Assembly (NCBI GenBank): GCA_951828385.1
Contig: OX639973.1
Coordinates: 1,116,001-1,180,000 of the forward strand
DNA length: 64,000 nt
Direction of reading: 5' to 3'
Origin: an uncultured Poribacteria bacterium
GTDB taxonomy: Bacteria; Poribacteria; WGA-4E; WGA-3G
In this document: piece by piece, positions 25,937 to 34,380 of the stretch
Layout: every line of letters starts with the position of its first letter
How positions within the stretch are numbered: the stretch's first letter is position 1
Made by a program: the position numbers and the translations under genes
Notes under the pieces: generated by a model
What the model saw: only the letters and a program-made list of their open reading frames with translations
What the model was told of the DNA's origin: nothing
Database searches by the model: none

Positions 25937-26761
25937 TTAATACTCACCGCGTGCATTCCAACCCGGATACTGTTCTTCCAATGCTTTAAGCGTTTGCGGA
26001 GTGTAGTATGGATGCCCCGCAGGTGGAAACCGAAAAACTTCGCGCTCTGCGGCTGTTAGCGTGCCGATGAATTTCGAGAATGTCGCGTTGCGTCCTTTAT
26101 CGGTGTAATGCCGAAAGCCTTCCCAATAGTGGTCTGCGCGTCCCAGACCGAATCCCCATGTGAAGCGTTGTCCATCTTCCCGTAAATAATCGCTCGCCGA
26201 ATGCATCGTATAGTTGTTGAAGATACAGAGCGTTCCGCCTTTACAAACAAGCGGTTCGTATTTAGAGGTATCCCGTCCGTGTTCCTTAGCAAGGAGTCTC
26301 AGCGGTGCCTGATCTTTGTCAACATCCTCAAGGTGTACCCAAAAGCCGAGTTGCCCGAATTCACGCGCACTCTCGGACTGTGGTAGCAGTGAGTTGTTAC
26401 CGTTATCAATGTGCAAATTGTTTGGATCGCTACCGACACCCGGACCTTTAAATCCGGGATAGCGTGCAATCATACACCCGGCACGGAAGTGAATATGCTC
26501 CGTTTTCAGAAATTTACGCGCGAATTCCCATGCATCGTGGTCCACGATGCCGCGCAGTAACGCCATTTCAGCGGGCGGGAATTCGGTCAAAATCGCTCTA
26601 CCGGAGGGTGGGTCATCCTTAACTTCTTCCCATGTCGGGAGTACACGGCGTTGGGCAGCTTGCATCTCCGCAAGTTGTTCTCCTGAATAGTAGTCGGGTA
26701 CAATTAAGTAGCCTTTCGCTAAGAGTTCCTCAAGTTGTGCATCGGTGAATTTCTTAGGCAT
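25937..26761 (-). CDS. Phytanoyl-CoA dioxygenase (PhyH) family Fe(II)/2-oxoglutarate enzyme
   Basis: 274 aa from the ATG preceded by GGAGG; an upstream in-frame ATG adds only four residues and covers that site. H-x-D of the iron triad is in LHIDNGNN (about residue 150) and the distal His in NYTMHSASD (about residue 202), followed by an Arg-bearing strand (RFTWGFGLGR) for 2-oxoglutarate. Hydroxylates an unknown small molecule. The gene is convergent with the TPP enzyme, 31 bases apart. Confidence 0.8.
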   Translation of the reverse strand: MPKKFTDAQLEELLAKGYLIVPDYYSGEQLAEMQAAQRRVLPTWEEVKDDPPSGRAILTEFPPAEMALLRGIVDHDAWEFARKFLKTEHIHFRAGCMIARYPGFKGPGVGSDPNNLHIDNGNNSLLPQSESAREFGQLGFWVHLEDVDKDQAPLRLLAKEHGRDTSKYEPLVCKGGTLCIFNNYTMHSASDYLREDGQRFTWGFGLGRADHYWEGFRHYTDKGRNATFSKFIGTLTAAEREVFRFPPAGHPYYTPQTLKALEEQYPGWNARGEY

Positions 26762-26815
26762 GTTGACCTCCATTGGAGAAGTCGGGTGAGTTTGGACGAG
26801 AACAGGTTAAAAATT

Positions 26816-26866
26816 TTTGCTGACGAACCTTGACAACCCAAATAAATGGCAAAGCGCGTCAGCAAA
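26816..26866 (-). terminator. Terminator-like hairpin after tRNA-Asn
   Basis: Perfect 10-bp arms TTTGCTGACG and CGTCAGCAAA with a 31-base loop. Read on the minus strand, the second arm runs into AATTTTTAACC, a short T-run. It lies 7 bases past the tRNA 3' end. Confidence 0.5.
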
Positions 26867-26872
26867 TTGAAA

Positions 26873-26945
26873 CTCCCCCAGACGGACTCGAACCGCCGAC
26901 ACGATGGTTAACAGCCATCTGCTCTACCAACTGAGCTATGGGGGA
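26873..26945 (-). tRNA. tRNA-Asn (GTT)
   Basis: 73 bases. Acceptor stem TCCCCCA / TGGGGGA with discriminator G, D-arm AGCTCAGTTGGTAGAGC, anticodon arm with CTGTTAACC (anticodon GTT), T-arm GGCGGTTCGAGTCCGTC. The CCA end is not encoded. Confidence 0.97.
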
Positions 26946-26957
26946 ATGTTAGTGTTA

Positions 26958-26986
26958 ATTATAACCTATCTCGTTTGCGATTGCAA
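26958..26986 (-). promoter_or_regulatory. Proximal promoter of tRNA-Asn
   Basis: On the minus strand TTGCAA (26986-26981), 17 bases, TATAAT (26963-26958), about 12 bases before the mature tRNA. Confidence 0.65.
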
Positions 26987-27030
26987 GTTAAATAGCATTT
27001 TTTTGCTGCAAGCGAAATAGACTGCTGTTA

Positions 27031-27059
27031 ATTATACATTATCTTTTCCGCAGTTGCAA
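27031..27059 (-). promoter_or_regulatory. Distal tandem promoter of tRNA-Asn
   Basis: On the minus strand TTGCAA (27059-27054), 17 bases, TATAAT (27036-27031). The two promoters are 73 bases apart and also share TTAA-rich flanks, so one probably arose as a copy of the other. Confidence 0.6.
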
Positions 27060-27080
27060 ATTAAAAGGTGGTGCCTTGCG

Positions 27081-27353
27081 TTAGGTATAAATTTTAATTT
27101 CTTCGGGGTTCACAGCGACAATACGAGAAATGCGCTCAAGTTCGTCCTCGGATAGCACTTGCACGATATCTTCCCAGACCCGATCCTCGCGTTCTGAGCG
27201 TTTGTACTCATAGATGTCGAATTTACGGCTGATGACAAGGATACGGATATGTTCTTCGCCATCGTCGAAAACATCAACGAAATAGTCTGGATCGGGAAAA
27301 GAGCCTGCTTTGAGGGTATCGTGAATTTTTTGCTTTAAGGTTTCGCATGCCAT
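27081..27353 (-). CDS. BolA-like small protein, paralogue 3 (most diverged)
   Basis: 90 aa, GAGGAA before the ATG. Plan as in its two upstream neighbours: helix (LKQKIHDTLKAG), strand (FVDVFDDG), H-x-R/V-x-x-V-I-S-R-K-F strand (HIRILVISRKFD), helix (VWEDIVQVL), strand, and a final NPEEIK. This resembles the alpha/beta fold of BolA/IbaG, whose signature includes a strand of type F-x-V-x-V-V-S-x-x-F. It has lost the Gly after the RKF motif. BolA proteins partner monothiol glutaredoxins; none is seen here. The assignment is by pattern only. Confidence 0.45.
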   Translation of the reverse strand: MACETLKQKIHDTLKAGSFPDPDYFVDVFDDGEEHIRILVISRKFDIYEYKRSEREDRVWEDIVQVLSEDELERISRIVAVNPEEIKIYT

Positions 27354-27368
27354 TCTGTAAATTCCTCG

Positions 27369-27632
27369 TTACCAGATTCGGACCTCTTCTGGCGTTGCAC
27401 CAATCAATAAGGAGACGTGTCCCCATTCTTCATCTGAGAGATCCTTTAAGAGTTCATCCCAGATGATATCGCCTCTACCTTTCATAGTGTATCCGTTGAA
27501 TTTTCGACTGACAACAACAACATGGATAAAATCGGCAGCTCCATCCGAAACATCCACAAAATCTTTTATATCGTTGAAGTAACTGGTTTTGAGCGAAGAG
27601 TGAATTTTTTGTTTTAACACTTCACACATCAT
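27369..27632 (-). CDS. BolA-like small protein, paralogue 2
   Basis: 87 aa from ATG-ATG preceded by GAGGTAGAGG; a longer upstream frame would overlap the preceding gene and is rejected. Motifs: VLKQKIHSSLK, FVDVSDGAAD, VVVVSRKFNGYTM, DIIWDELLKDLSDEEWG. About 70 percent like its upstream neighbour by eye. Middle gene of a three-gene cluster separated by 13 and 15 bases, so probably one transcript. Confidence 0.5.
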   Translation of the reverse strand: MMCEVLKQKIHSSLKTSYFNDIKDFVDVSDGAADFIHVVVVSRKFNGYTMKGRGDIIWDELLKDLSDEEWGHVSLLIGATPEEVRIW

Positions 27633-27645
27633 ACCTCTACCTCGA

Positions 27646-27909
27646 TTATTGGAGAATGACATCTTCAGGAAGCACACCAATAGAGAGGAATACGTGTCCC
27701 CATTCCTCTTGAGAAAGATGCTTTACCAATTCATCCCAAATAATATCACTTCTGTGTCCCATCGTGTGTCCATTGAATTTTCGGCTAACAATGACAATAT
27801 GGACATGATCTGCGGAACCGTCGGAAACATCCACAAAATCTTTTGCATCGCTGAAGTATCCGCTCCTGAGCATATCATGAATTTTTTGCTTTAATATTTC
27901 GCATGCCAT
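27646..27909 (-). CDS. BolA-like small protein, paralogue 1
   Basis: 87 aa from the ATG at MACEILKQK; an in-frame TTG four codons upstream is possible. Motifs: ILKQKIHDMLRSGYF, FVDVSDGSAD, IVIVSRKFNGHTM, DIIWDELVKHLSQEEWG, FLSIGVLPEDV. First gene of the cluster. The three genes show stepwise divergence, this one and the middle one being closest. Confidence 0.5.
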   Translation of the reverse strand: MACEILKQKIHDMLRSGYFSDAKDFVDVSDGSADHVHIVIVSRKFNGHTMGHRSDIIWDELVKHLSQEEWGHVFLSIGVLPEDVILQ

Positions 27910-27994
27910 TTTTGCTTCCAATGTATGTAGTTTGACCCGTGCGGTCCACTGGGTGCTCCATAGGTGTCAATTTAAGAAAAAACCGTATCGTCCT

Positions 27995-28230
27995 GTAGGT
28001 TGGGTTGAACGGAGACTCCCAAAACGCTGAAAATAACACAAGACTCAACCCTTCCATGGATGGCATGTCAAACAGAAAATCGAGAGAAACCCAACATTTT
28101 GCGGTTTTCGAGCACCTGAGGGGCTCAAGTTGGGTTTCTCTGCGTTTTTGGATGTATATGACGACAGGCTGGATTTGAGGGTATTGGTACACCGACATAT
28201 ACCTTCTCAACATCGTTCAACCCAACCTAC
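27995..28230. repeat. 236-bp nested palindromic element
   Basis: Outer perfect 17-bp inverted repeats (GTAGGTTGGGTTGAACG at 27995-28011 and its complement at 28214-28230) enclose a second perfect 13-bp pair (AGAGAAACCCAAC at 28083-28095 and its complement at 28129-28141). There is no coding capacity. The left end overlaps the repeat also found at 8539-8587. Structure fits a non-autonomous mobile element. Confidence 0.65.
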
Positions 28231-28257
28231 GGTACTCGGAAGCGATCCATTCTGCTT

Positions 28258-29667
28258 CTACTTCTTCCAACCGATAGGTTCCTGAAGCCGTGGTAAGAAA
28301 ACCGCATTGAACTTTTCGTGGAACTTTTCAATTTTTGAGACAATCCATTCGTGCTGGTTTTGCCAGTCTGATTCATCTGTCGGATCAATGATATCCTTAC
28401 GTAAGGAAATCCGGCTATCACGACGCTGAGGTAATTTCTCCCATTCAAGAGATTCACAAAACTCCTGCTCAATTTCTTGCCGCTGTTTCTCGAGTATGTA
28501 AAAATTTTGTTTTGACATATAAAGCTGGATGGCAATTTCCCTATTATCCCTGCCCAACCACACCTTCATATTAAAACCAGTAAGATCTATCAAACTTCTA
28601 CTAACGTTTAAGTAATTTGCCGAACCCGGTTTATGAAATCTAACCGGAGTGTCCTTTTGAGCTGCATAGTCGCACAATTGTTTCCAAATTTTCCTTCGCC
28701 ACTCGGAGGACCCTTCATCTTCAGTATCTCGCTTGTCTCTATCCGCTACCAGTTGCCTCGACGGGCGCGCGAGATCTTTCTTGCAAGCAGCCAATTCTTC
28801 TTTCACATCTTCCAATTGAGTCAACGTAGTCTCAAGACACCCTTCCAGCTCAGCATTCACCGATCTGAGTGCTGCCAACTGGTTTGACGCAGCCTTAAGG
28901 TTGGCCTCGTATTTCGTTTTCTCTGCATTCGCTTCCTCTAATCGATTTGATGTAGTTTCAAGGTGCTTCTCTAATGTAGACTTTTCTGTTTTCGTGGTCA
29001 CAAGTTGTTCTGACACAATGTTAAGACGTTCTCCGAAAGAGACCCATTCCTGCTCCGTATCCTCAAGCTGCTTCTTAATAACCGTTTTCTCAGCTTCTGC
29101 TGCATCAAGACGTTTTTCACATTCAGTCTTCTCAGTTTCCGCTGCATCAAATTGCTTAGTCATATCCGCAAGGCGTTCCTTGTAAGCAGCGATTTCTGCT
29201 TCCAATGGGTGTTCTTCAGGCTCATCAGAAAAAAGTCGATCTCGAATAGATTCAACCGCGTCCTTTTCATCTGGTTTGTTAATTGCGCCGAGTACATCAG
29301 CAACAAGAGACAGGTGTGTTCGAACAGATTCAGAATCCACATCCTCTGCTCCTGGATGTGCCCAAAATTTTCGACCATCGTTTATCACACTTGTTATGCC
29401 TCGGATATCCATGGCTCCTTGAGAACCAAATAGTTGGCTGAAAGTATTAACCCAACAGATATGATTCCTGATAATTGGAGGGAAGTGATTAATATCTATT
29501 GATGCCTTGAGGTCGTCGATTTGATCGAAATTCAATACATCCGTAATTATTTCTTCCGGTGTTGTGCCTTGCACCATCTTTAAACGTCGCACAACAAAAT
29601 CACGCATAGCATCTCGGTATATATCGTGTGCTTTACGAAGTGCTTCCCTGTTAGGATATTTTGTCAT
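28258..29667 (-). CDS. Swt1-type HEPN domain, coiled coil and DUF4268-like nuclease-related domain
   Basis: 469 aa from the ATG at MTKYPNREALRKAH; a GGAGG lies 14 bases upstream, so a start seven codons earlier is possible. Residues 1-140: helices typical of the Swt1-family HEPN domain (KAHDIYRDAMRDFVV ... INDGRKFWAHPG, with an R-x4-H-like RKFWAH). Residues about 165-310: long coiled coil with heptads of Glu/Lys/Thr. Residues about 330-469: DUF4268-like domain (IAIQLYMSKQNFYILE, EWIVSKIEKFHEKFNAVF). HEPN and DUF4268 proteins are common in prokaryotic defence islands; a toxin or anti-phage role is inference. Confidence 0.65.
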   Translation of the reverse strand: MTKYPNREALRKAHDIYRDAMRDFVVRRLKMVQGTTPEEIITDVLNFDQIDDLKASIDINHFPPIIRNHICWVNTFSQLFGSQGAMDIRGITSVINDGRKFWAHPGAEDVDSESVRTHLSLVADVLGAINKPDEKDAVESIRDRLFSDEPEEHPLEAEIAAYKERLADMTKQFDAAETEKTECEKRLDAAEAEKTVIKKQLEDTEQEWVSFGERLNIVSEQLVTTKTEKSTLEKHLETTSNRLEEANAEKTKYEANLKAASNQLAALRSVNAELEGCLETTLTQLEDVKEELAACKKDLARPSRQLVADRDKRDTEDEGSSEWRRKIWKQLCDYAAQKDTPVRFHKPGSANYLNVSRSLIDLTGFNMKVWLGRDNREIAIQLYMSKQNFYILEKQRQEIEQEFCESLEWEKLPQRRDSRISLRKDIIDPTDESDWQNQHEWIVSKIEKFHEKFNAVFLPRLQEPIGWKK

Positions 29668-29775
29668 ACTTAGGCAATAAACCTCCATGTAGATAAATTT
29701 TCAAGAGTGTATCACATTTTTCCATCTCTGTCAATCACAAATGAGACTTAAATCAGGTTCGTTTAGTTTTCTCTT

Positions 29776-29836
29776 TTGTAGCGTATCTTGTTAGGTCGCG
29801 CTTATTGATGCACAGGCTAACAGCCTATGCTACAAG
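29776..29836. repeat. Palindromic intergenic repeat
   Basis: Outer arms TTGTAGCGTA / TATGCTACAA (one mismatch) and inner hairpin AGGCT-AAC-AGCCT (29814-29826). Related by its outer arms to 15068-15117. Confidence 0.5.
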
Positions 29837-30002
29837 GGGTTCTCTGTGTATCAATAGCCAGGATTTGCATCGAAAATAAGTTTCCCTGATATTTATCAGA
29901 GTTATCAAGGAGGCAGTAATCATCAAGAGATCGCAGGTATAGCAAGCTGAAAATGCGATGTTTTTGAAAAAGTTGCTTGATTTTTATGGCATGAAATGAC
30001 AT

Positions 30003-30038
30003 CCTAATGACTTAAAGAACCACCTCTGAGTCATTAGG
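30003..30038 (+). promoter_or_regulatory. Hairpin over the transposase ribosome site
   Basis: Perfect 10-bp arms CCTAATGACT (30003-30012) and AGTCATTAGG (30029-30038). The second arm contains the first half of the AGGAGG ribosome site (30036-30041). A long read-through transcript would fold and hide it, whereas a transcript starting inside would not, a known way insertion sequences limit transposase. Confidence 0.55.
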
Positions 30039-30048
30039 AGGACATCTC

Positions 30049-31113
30049 ATGCGTCATAAGATTATCAAATCTACAATCTTTTTTCAAGACCTGTTTTCTT
30101 CTTACTTTCGGCGGATGAGGCAGCAAATCATTGAGACGCTACTTCTGCTCTGCGTTTGCCATCTCTTTGGACTTTACAACCCAAATCAAGTCGCCGATGC
30201 CTTGAAACTTCCCAAAGCACGTCTTTATCGCAACCTTGGAAACCCTCTGAGTCTTTATCACTCGAAATGTTTGAATCTCCGGCTCGGATGTGCGATGGCA
30301 ATCGATTTCATCACAGACACTGAAAGTAAGAGTGCTTCAACGCAATCCCGGCGGTGTATCACTGTCAGTGTTGATGATACGAATCTACCACGCGACGCAG
30401 AGACACTATCTTATTGTTCAAACTACTACTCGAAAGAACACAATACCGCGATCTGGTGTCAAAACGTCTTAGGCATCACACTGAAGTGCGCGAATCGCGT
30501 GATCCCCTTAGATATGCGTCTCGTCAGTAAACAAGGACGCGGCAACACAGATAAACCGACGCTTGTTATCACCATGCTCAAAGAAGTTTTAGAGTTCTTT
30601 GATACCCAAGGCATAGACCTGAGAAAGTATCCGATCACCTTCGATTCATGGTATGCAAGCCGTAAACTTGTTCAGGCCTTATCGGAGTTAGGGTTTACCT
30701 CTATATTAGTTCATGGAAAAAATAACTTCGTCATGACCATCGCTGATACAAAAGCGAAACTTTCGGTGCATAAAAAGAACATAGAGTTGCGCGAAGAACA
30801 ATGGGGGTGCGATAAACCTGTCTGTCGTGCCAAGGCAATAAGTCCAACATTTGGCGAATGTATCGTCATCTTCTTTCGCGATAGAGGCAAGATACGAACA
30901 CTCTTGGGCTTTGGAAAACCTTTACGCACTTCTGAAGCAATGAGGATTTGGTCGCAACACCATGGTATTGAACAGTTTTGGCGGTATTTCAAATCGAATC
31001 TGCGCGTTTCTGCCATGAGCCTACAAAAGATACAACTTCAACTCACCGGAGAAAGACAGACACTTACGGACTTCATAACGCATTTTCATACAATAATACC
31101 AAAAGAACCTTGA
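30049..31113 (+). CDS. DDE transposase, IS4 family
   Basis: 354 aa, AGGAGG before the ATG. DDE/DEDD-type catalytic positions are visible: SVDDTNLPRD (first Asp, about residue 108), ITFDSWYAS (second Asp, about 202) and HHGIEQFWRYFKSNL (Glu in the Y-(2)-R-(3)-E-(6)-K-like region, about 310). The N-terminal part carries helices for end binding. Complete, no frameshift, so the element could be active. Only one copy lies in the window. Confidence 0.85.
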   Translation: MRHKIIKSTIFFQDLFSSYFRRMRQQIIETLLLLCVCHLFGLYNPNQVADALKLPKARLYRNLGNPLSLYHSKCLNLRLGCAMAIDFITDTESKSASTQSRRCITVSVDDTNLPRDAETLSYCSNYYSKEHNTAIWCQNVLGITLKCANRVIPLDMRLVSKQGRGNTDKPTLVITMLKEVLEFFDTQGIDLRKYPITFDSWYASRKLVQALSELGFTSILVHGKNNFVMTIADTKAKLSVHKKNIELREEQWGCDKPVCRAKAISPTFGECIVIFFRDRGKIRTLLGFGKPLRTSEAMRIWSQHHGIEQFWRYFKSNLRVSAMSLQKIQLQLTGERQTLTDFITHFHTIIPKEP

Positions 31114-31188
31114 TAATCACTGCTTTACAATAACTTTTGAGAAATATCAGTTTCCAAACTATAAAACTAAATAGTCATGAGGATTAAA

Positions 31189-33507
31189 TTACTCCACAAC
31201 AAACACCTCAACCTTACCGGTATCCCTCCATCTTGCTACAACACTTCGTGCTAGAATTACCAAGCCTTCATATTCAAACGCATCCGTCCCGAAGTTCGCG
31301 TATATCTCAACAGTATCGCCGAACTCGGTGCGCTGGACTTGTCTGTCATCGCTGAGCCACTCAAAATCCGTCATCGCCTGTCCGCCGATCTGCCGATGTA
31401 GTGGCGAAAAGAACGCATAGTGCCGCGTGATCCACGCTTTATGTTTTGAAAATTCGTCTATATTCAGATGGTATAATGGGGGGACATTGTAGAGCAACTC
31501 TAAGAGTGCTAACGTTTCTATAGCATTCTCAAATTTGAGGCTGCCAGATCCCCAGTGGTGCGTTGCTATCACCGAATCGTGGAACACAATCTGATAGAGC
31601 GGTAACCGGAAACGTGGATCGTAGTAGTGATAGAGATAGTTCGGTTTGAGAGGTACCTGCTTTATGTGAATCGCAGGACCTTCGGGGGGCCAGTACCCAC
31701 CAACGTAGTAAGGTGAGGTTTTAGACTTCATGTCTGGGTCTCCCCACCCGATGACAGGAACCGTCATGCCGTGTGCAAAGTGAAGCACTGCTGCCGAATA
31801 CGCAGCACCACCTTCTGAACCAACAACCATGTTATGCGTATCCCGAATCCATGAAATCCGAGCCAAGCGTGCATGCATATCATCTAACTGTGTTGCGGGA
31901 TGCGATGTCGAATAATCGTCGTAGAGTTCACCATAAGCATCACAATCAATGAACCACGTATTGAAGTCCGACGGCATCTGCGCGACGATACCGTTGACAC
32001 GACCTTCAACATAAGGTTGTGCCACGAGCGGGCTTAAGTGATACCCCTTCTTTTTAAAGCCTCGACTCTTTGTGCCATCAGCATTGACGATCGCACCGGT
32101 CTCATAAAGTGAGAGATCAAACTGCGCGGTCTCCCATGTGTCTTTTTCGTTCGGGTGATGGATACTGTGGTAGGAGTCATAGGGTCCAACGAGATAACCG
32201 AGTGCTTTCGCCTTCGCGACGGCGGTCGGGTGTCGAAACCCGTCCTGCCATGAGTCAACACCGAGCCAGAGCCTATCCAACCCATTTTCAGCGAATTGCT
32301 CCAACAGTTTCAATGAGAGACCGTCACCCCACTCATCTGGATGCCGTAGCGTGTCGGAAAACGCTGCGTAGAATAGCAGACAGTTGCGGCGATACACTTC
32401 CGTGAGCGATAGCGTGGATATGTCTCGCGAGATTAACTTTTCTGTCTCTGACGTAAGGGAAATCTCTGTCCATAAGGATGCGTTGTAAAAATCAGGCTTT
32501 TCAAGTTGTTCACTTATTGCACGACTTACAACCCGCCGGACATATTTAGACGCATGTGCCGATTGAGCGATTTCACGGATTGCTTTTCGCGCTTCTGCAT
32601 TCAATTGCGCCCAAATTTGCGTCGCAACCCCGCTATCACCACTTAGCCTTGTTGCAAACGTTTGCCAATCTGTTACATCGTATTGACTGAGAAGTTTACC
32701 ACCCCAGAGATAGATATGTGCAGCACCGAGTAACTGCCCCGCGGCAGGCGTTTTCTCAATTTTCTCAGCAAACGAAACGAATTCAGCGTTCTGTTGCAAC
32801 CAGTGTCGGTACTGTTTGGCAGATGCGACTGGTGATGCTGCACCGAGTGAGATATACAACCCGTATCTTCTCTGTTCCCAATTCGGTGTGAAGGTGTGCG
32901 ACACCTCCATACCTAACGACGCGGCTGCTGTTTGATTGAACCGGATTTGGTTGTTAAATGGATTCGTTAAAATGTAGGTAAGCGTTTGATTGTCGAGATC
33001 CAATCCCCAGAACGGCATTGAGAGACCTGCGGTTGTGTCTATCGGGCCCCGCTCGGATAAAAAGTTTTGCCATGTAACGTCATCTTTCGGAACGTAACTC
33101 CCTTCAAAAAGGGGCAGAATATAGCCACGGAGGGATTGCGAATCTTCAATAACGGGCCACGCTAAACGGAGTGTCTCGCGTGTCCGCTCATCTTGAACGA
33201 ACTCTACAGATAGCGATTCATCCACCAGTTCAAAGCGTACGCTGAGAAACTGATTAGGAAGTTTCCAACTAACAGTATTACCTTCTTGAGAAAACTCCGT
33301 TACATTGCCAAATCCGGGTTGCGCTGCCGAAATAGGCACTGCCGTTTCGGATCCTATAGGGTACGCATTTACAGCGAGGGATTGCGTCGCGATGTCAACT
33401 GACCATACACTGTTGCTAAGGCGGACGGTTTCAGGTGCTGCACCGACACCGATAGCAGTCAAAAAAAGTACCCCTATAGATAAAATGTAAAATCGTAATA
33501 TGGACAA
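31189..33507 (-). CDS. Secreted GH101-like glycoside hydrolase
   Basis: 772 aa, TTG start with GAGG upstream; signal peptide residues 1-24. Residues about 25-280: beta-sandwich domain. Residues about 380-690: TIM-barrel region with DRLWLGVDSW, then NTWFIDCDAYGELYDDYS (candidate nucleophile Asp) and NMVVGSEGGAAYS (candidate acid/base Glu), spaced as in GH101 endo-alpha-N-acetylgalactosaminidases and relatives. C-terminal beta domain (EIYANFG). Likely attacks host or algal glycans; exact bond unknown. Ends 39 bases past the IS right end and is intact. Confidence 0.6.
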   Translation of the reverse strand: MSILRFYILSIGVLFLTAIGVGAAPETVRLSNSVWSVDIATQSLAVNAYPIGSETAVPISAAQPGFGNVTEFSQEGNTVSWKLPNQFLSVRFELVDESLSVEFVQDERTRETLRLAWPVIEDSQSLRGYILPLFEGSYVPKDDVTWQNFLSERGPIDTTAGLSMPFWGLDLDNQTLTYILTNPFNNQIRFNQTAAASLGMEVSHTFTPNWEQRRYGLYISLGAASPVASAKQYRHWLQQNAEFVSFAEKIEKTPAAGQLLGAAHIYLWGGKLLSQYDVTDWQTFATRLSGDSGVATQIWAQLNAEARKAIREIAQSAHASKYVRRVVSRAISEQLEKPDFYNASLWTEISLTSETEKLISRDISTLSLTEVYRRNCLLFYAAFSDTLRHPDEWGDGLSLKLLEQFAENGLDRLWLGVDSWQDGFRHPTAVAKAKALGYLVGPYDSYHSIHHPNEKDTWETAQFDLSLYETGAIVNADGTKSRGFKKKGYHLSPLVAQPYVEGRVNGIVAQMPSDFNTWFIDCDAYGELYDDYSTSHPATQLDDMHARLARISWIRDTHNMVVGSEGGAAYSAAVLHFAHGMTVPVIGWGDPDMKSKTSPYYVGGYWPPEGPAIHIKQVPLKPNYLYHYYDPRFRLPLYQIVFHDSVIATHHWGSGSLKFENAIETLALLELLYNVPPLYHLNIDEFSKHKAWITRHYAFFSPLHRQIGGQAMTDFEWLSDDRQVQRTEFGDTVEIYANFGTDAFEYEGLVILARSVVARWRDTGKVEVFVVE

Positions 33508-33580
33508 TGGTATCTATCCTCATTCAAAAAGCTGCAAGATTTTACAGGAAAACCCTTCAACGACATCAGAGTGCCTCCTT

Positions 33581-34339
33581 CTATCTTGATAACTCTTCCC
33601 ACAATGCCCGATAAAAATTCATCACGCGTACAGGGTCGGAACTTCCTGCGATTTCCGCAAGCGTGTAGCCGTTATACCCAGACGCTTTCAACGATGTAAA
33701 GAGTTCCCGCCACGGATACTCGCGTCGATGTAGTTCCGTAATATGCACCAAACCGATTCTGCCTTTCACGAGATCAAAATTGTTTTTAATGGTCCCGTTT
33801 TCCACTTCACCGAAATTAGAATTCCAGCAGACGTAGACGTTGTCGTGGTCAGCGACATCAATAATTGTTCGGATATGTGGGAGTTCCGAGGTGCCACCGC
33901 CGTGTACTTCCAACCGAATTTGTACGCCGAGGTCGGCAGCGAATTCGCCACACTCGCGCAACGCCAATCCAATCTGTTCCAGTGTCTTTTCGACAGGCAC
34001 TTCATCAGGAAGCCCATTCGGACGCACTTTCACACCGGGTGCACCGACATCTGCTGCGAGTTGAGAATAGACCTTCGTGCCTTCTATATTCTGTCGAACC
34101 GCATCCTGATCTACAGCATGATAGTCAAACGCTGACCCCAAACCAGCAATCTCAATCGGGGAATCGTCGAATTGTTGTTTTACTGCTGCCCGTTCGCCTG
34201 CCGAAAGTTCAACTTCAACGCCGTGGGCATGCGTCGTCCGCAATTCCACACCTTGAAATCCTGTCTCTACACATTTTTCAATGATTGTGGGAATATCCCA
34301 ATCTTTCGCCATATTATACGTAACCAAACCAAGCTTCAT
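33581..34339 (-). CDS. Sugar phosphate isomerase/epimerase family protein (xylose-isomerase-like TIM barrel)
   Basis: 252 aa, cytoplasmic. Opens MKLGLVTYNMAKDWD and has the barrel-end metal ligands of this family: Glu in LRLEVHGGG-like IRLEVHGGG (about residue 142), His in IGLVHITELHR (about 202) and Glu in YTLAEIAGSSD (about 233). Interconverts sugars or inositol-like polyols; substrate unknown. Lies downstream of the GH101-like gene's start on the same strand order and may act on released sugars, though no shared promoter is evident. Confidence 0.75.
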   Translation of the reverse strand: MKLGLVTYNMAKDWDIPTIIEKCVETGFQGVELRTTHAHGVEVELSAGERAAVKQQFDDSPIEIAGLGSAFDYHAVDQDAVRQNIEGTKVYSQLAADVGAPGVKVRPNGLPDEVPVEKTLEQIGLALRECGEFAADLGVQIRLEVHGGGTSELPHIRTIIDVADHDNVYVCWNSNFGEVENGTIKNNFDLVKGRIGLVHITELHRREYPWRELFTSLKASGYNGYTLAEIAGSSDPVRVMNFYRALWEELSR

Positions 34340-34380
34340 ACTTTAATTATACGGGCTTGCAAGCTTCGCCCGCCTCCTTA

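Larger units (their letters stand above)
29886..31150 (+). mobile_element. IS4-type insertion sequence, intact
   Basis: About 1265 bp with imperfect terminal inverted repeats of some 40 bases: the left end begins CTGATATTTATCAGAGTTAT and the right end, reversed, CTGATATTTCTCAAAAGTTAT; both go on to GCAGT(A/G)AT(C/T)ATCAAG. It is flanked by a direct repeat TTTCC (29881-29885 and 31151-31155), the likely target-site duplication. One transposase gene spans most of it. Confidence 0.8.
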
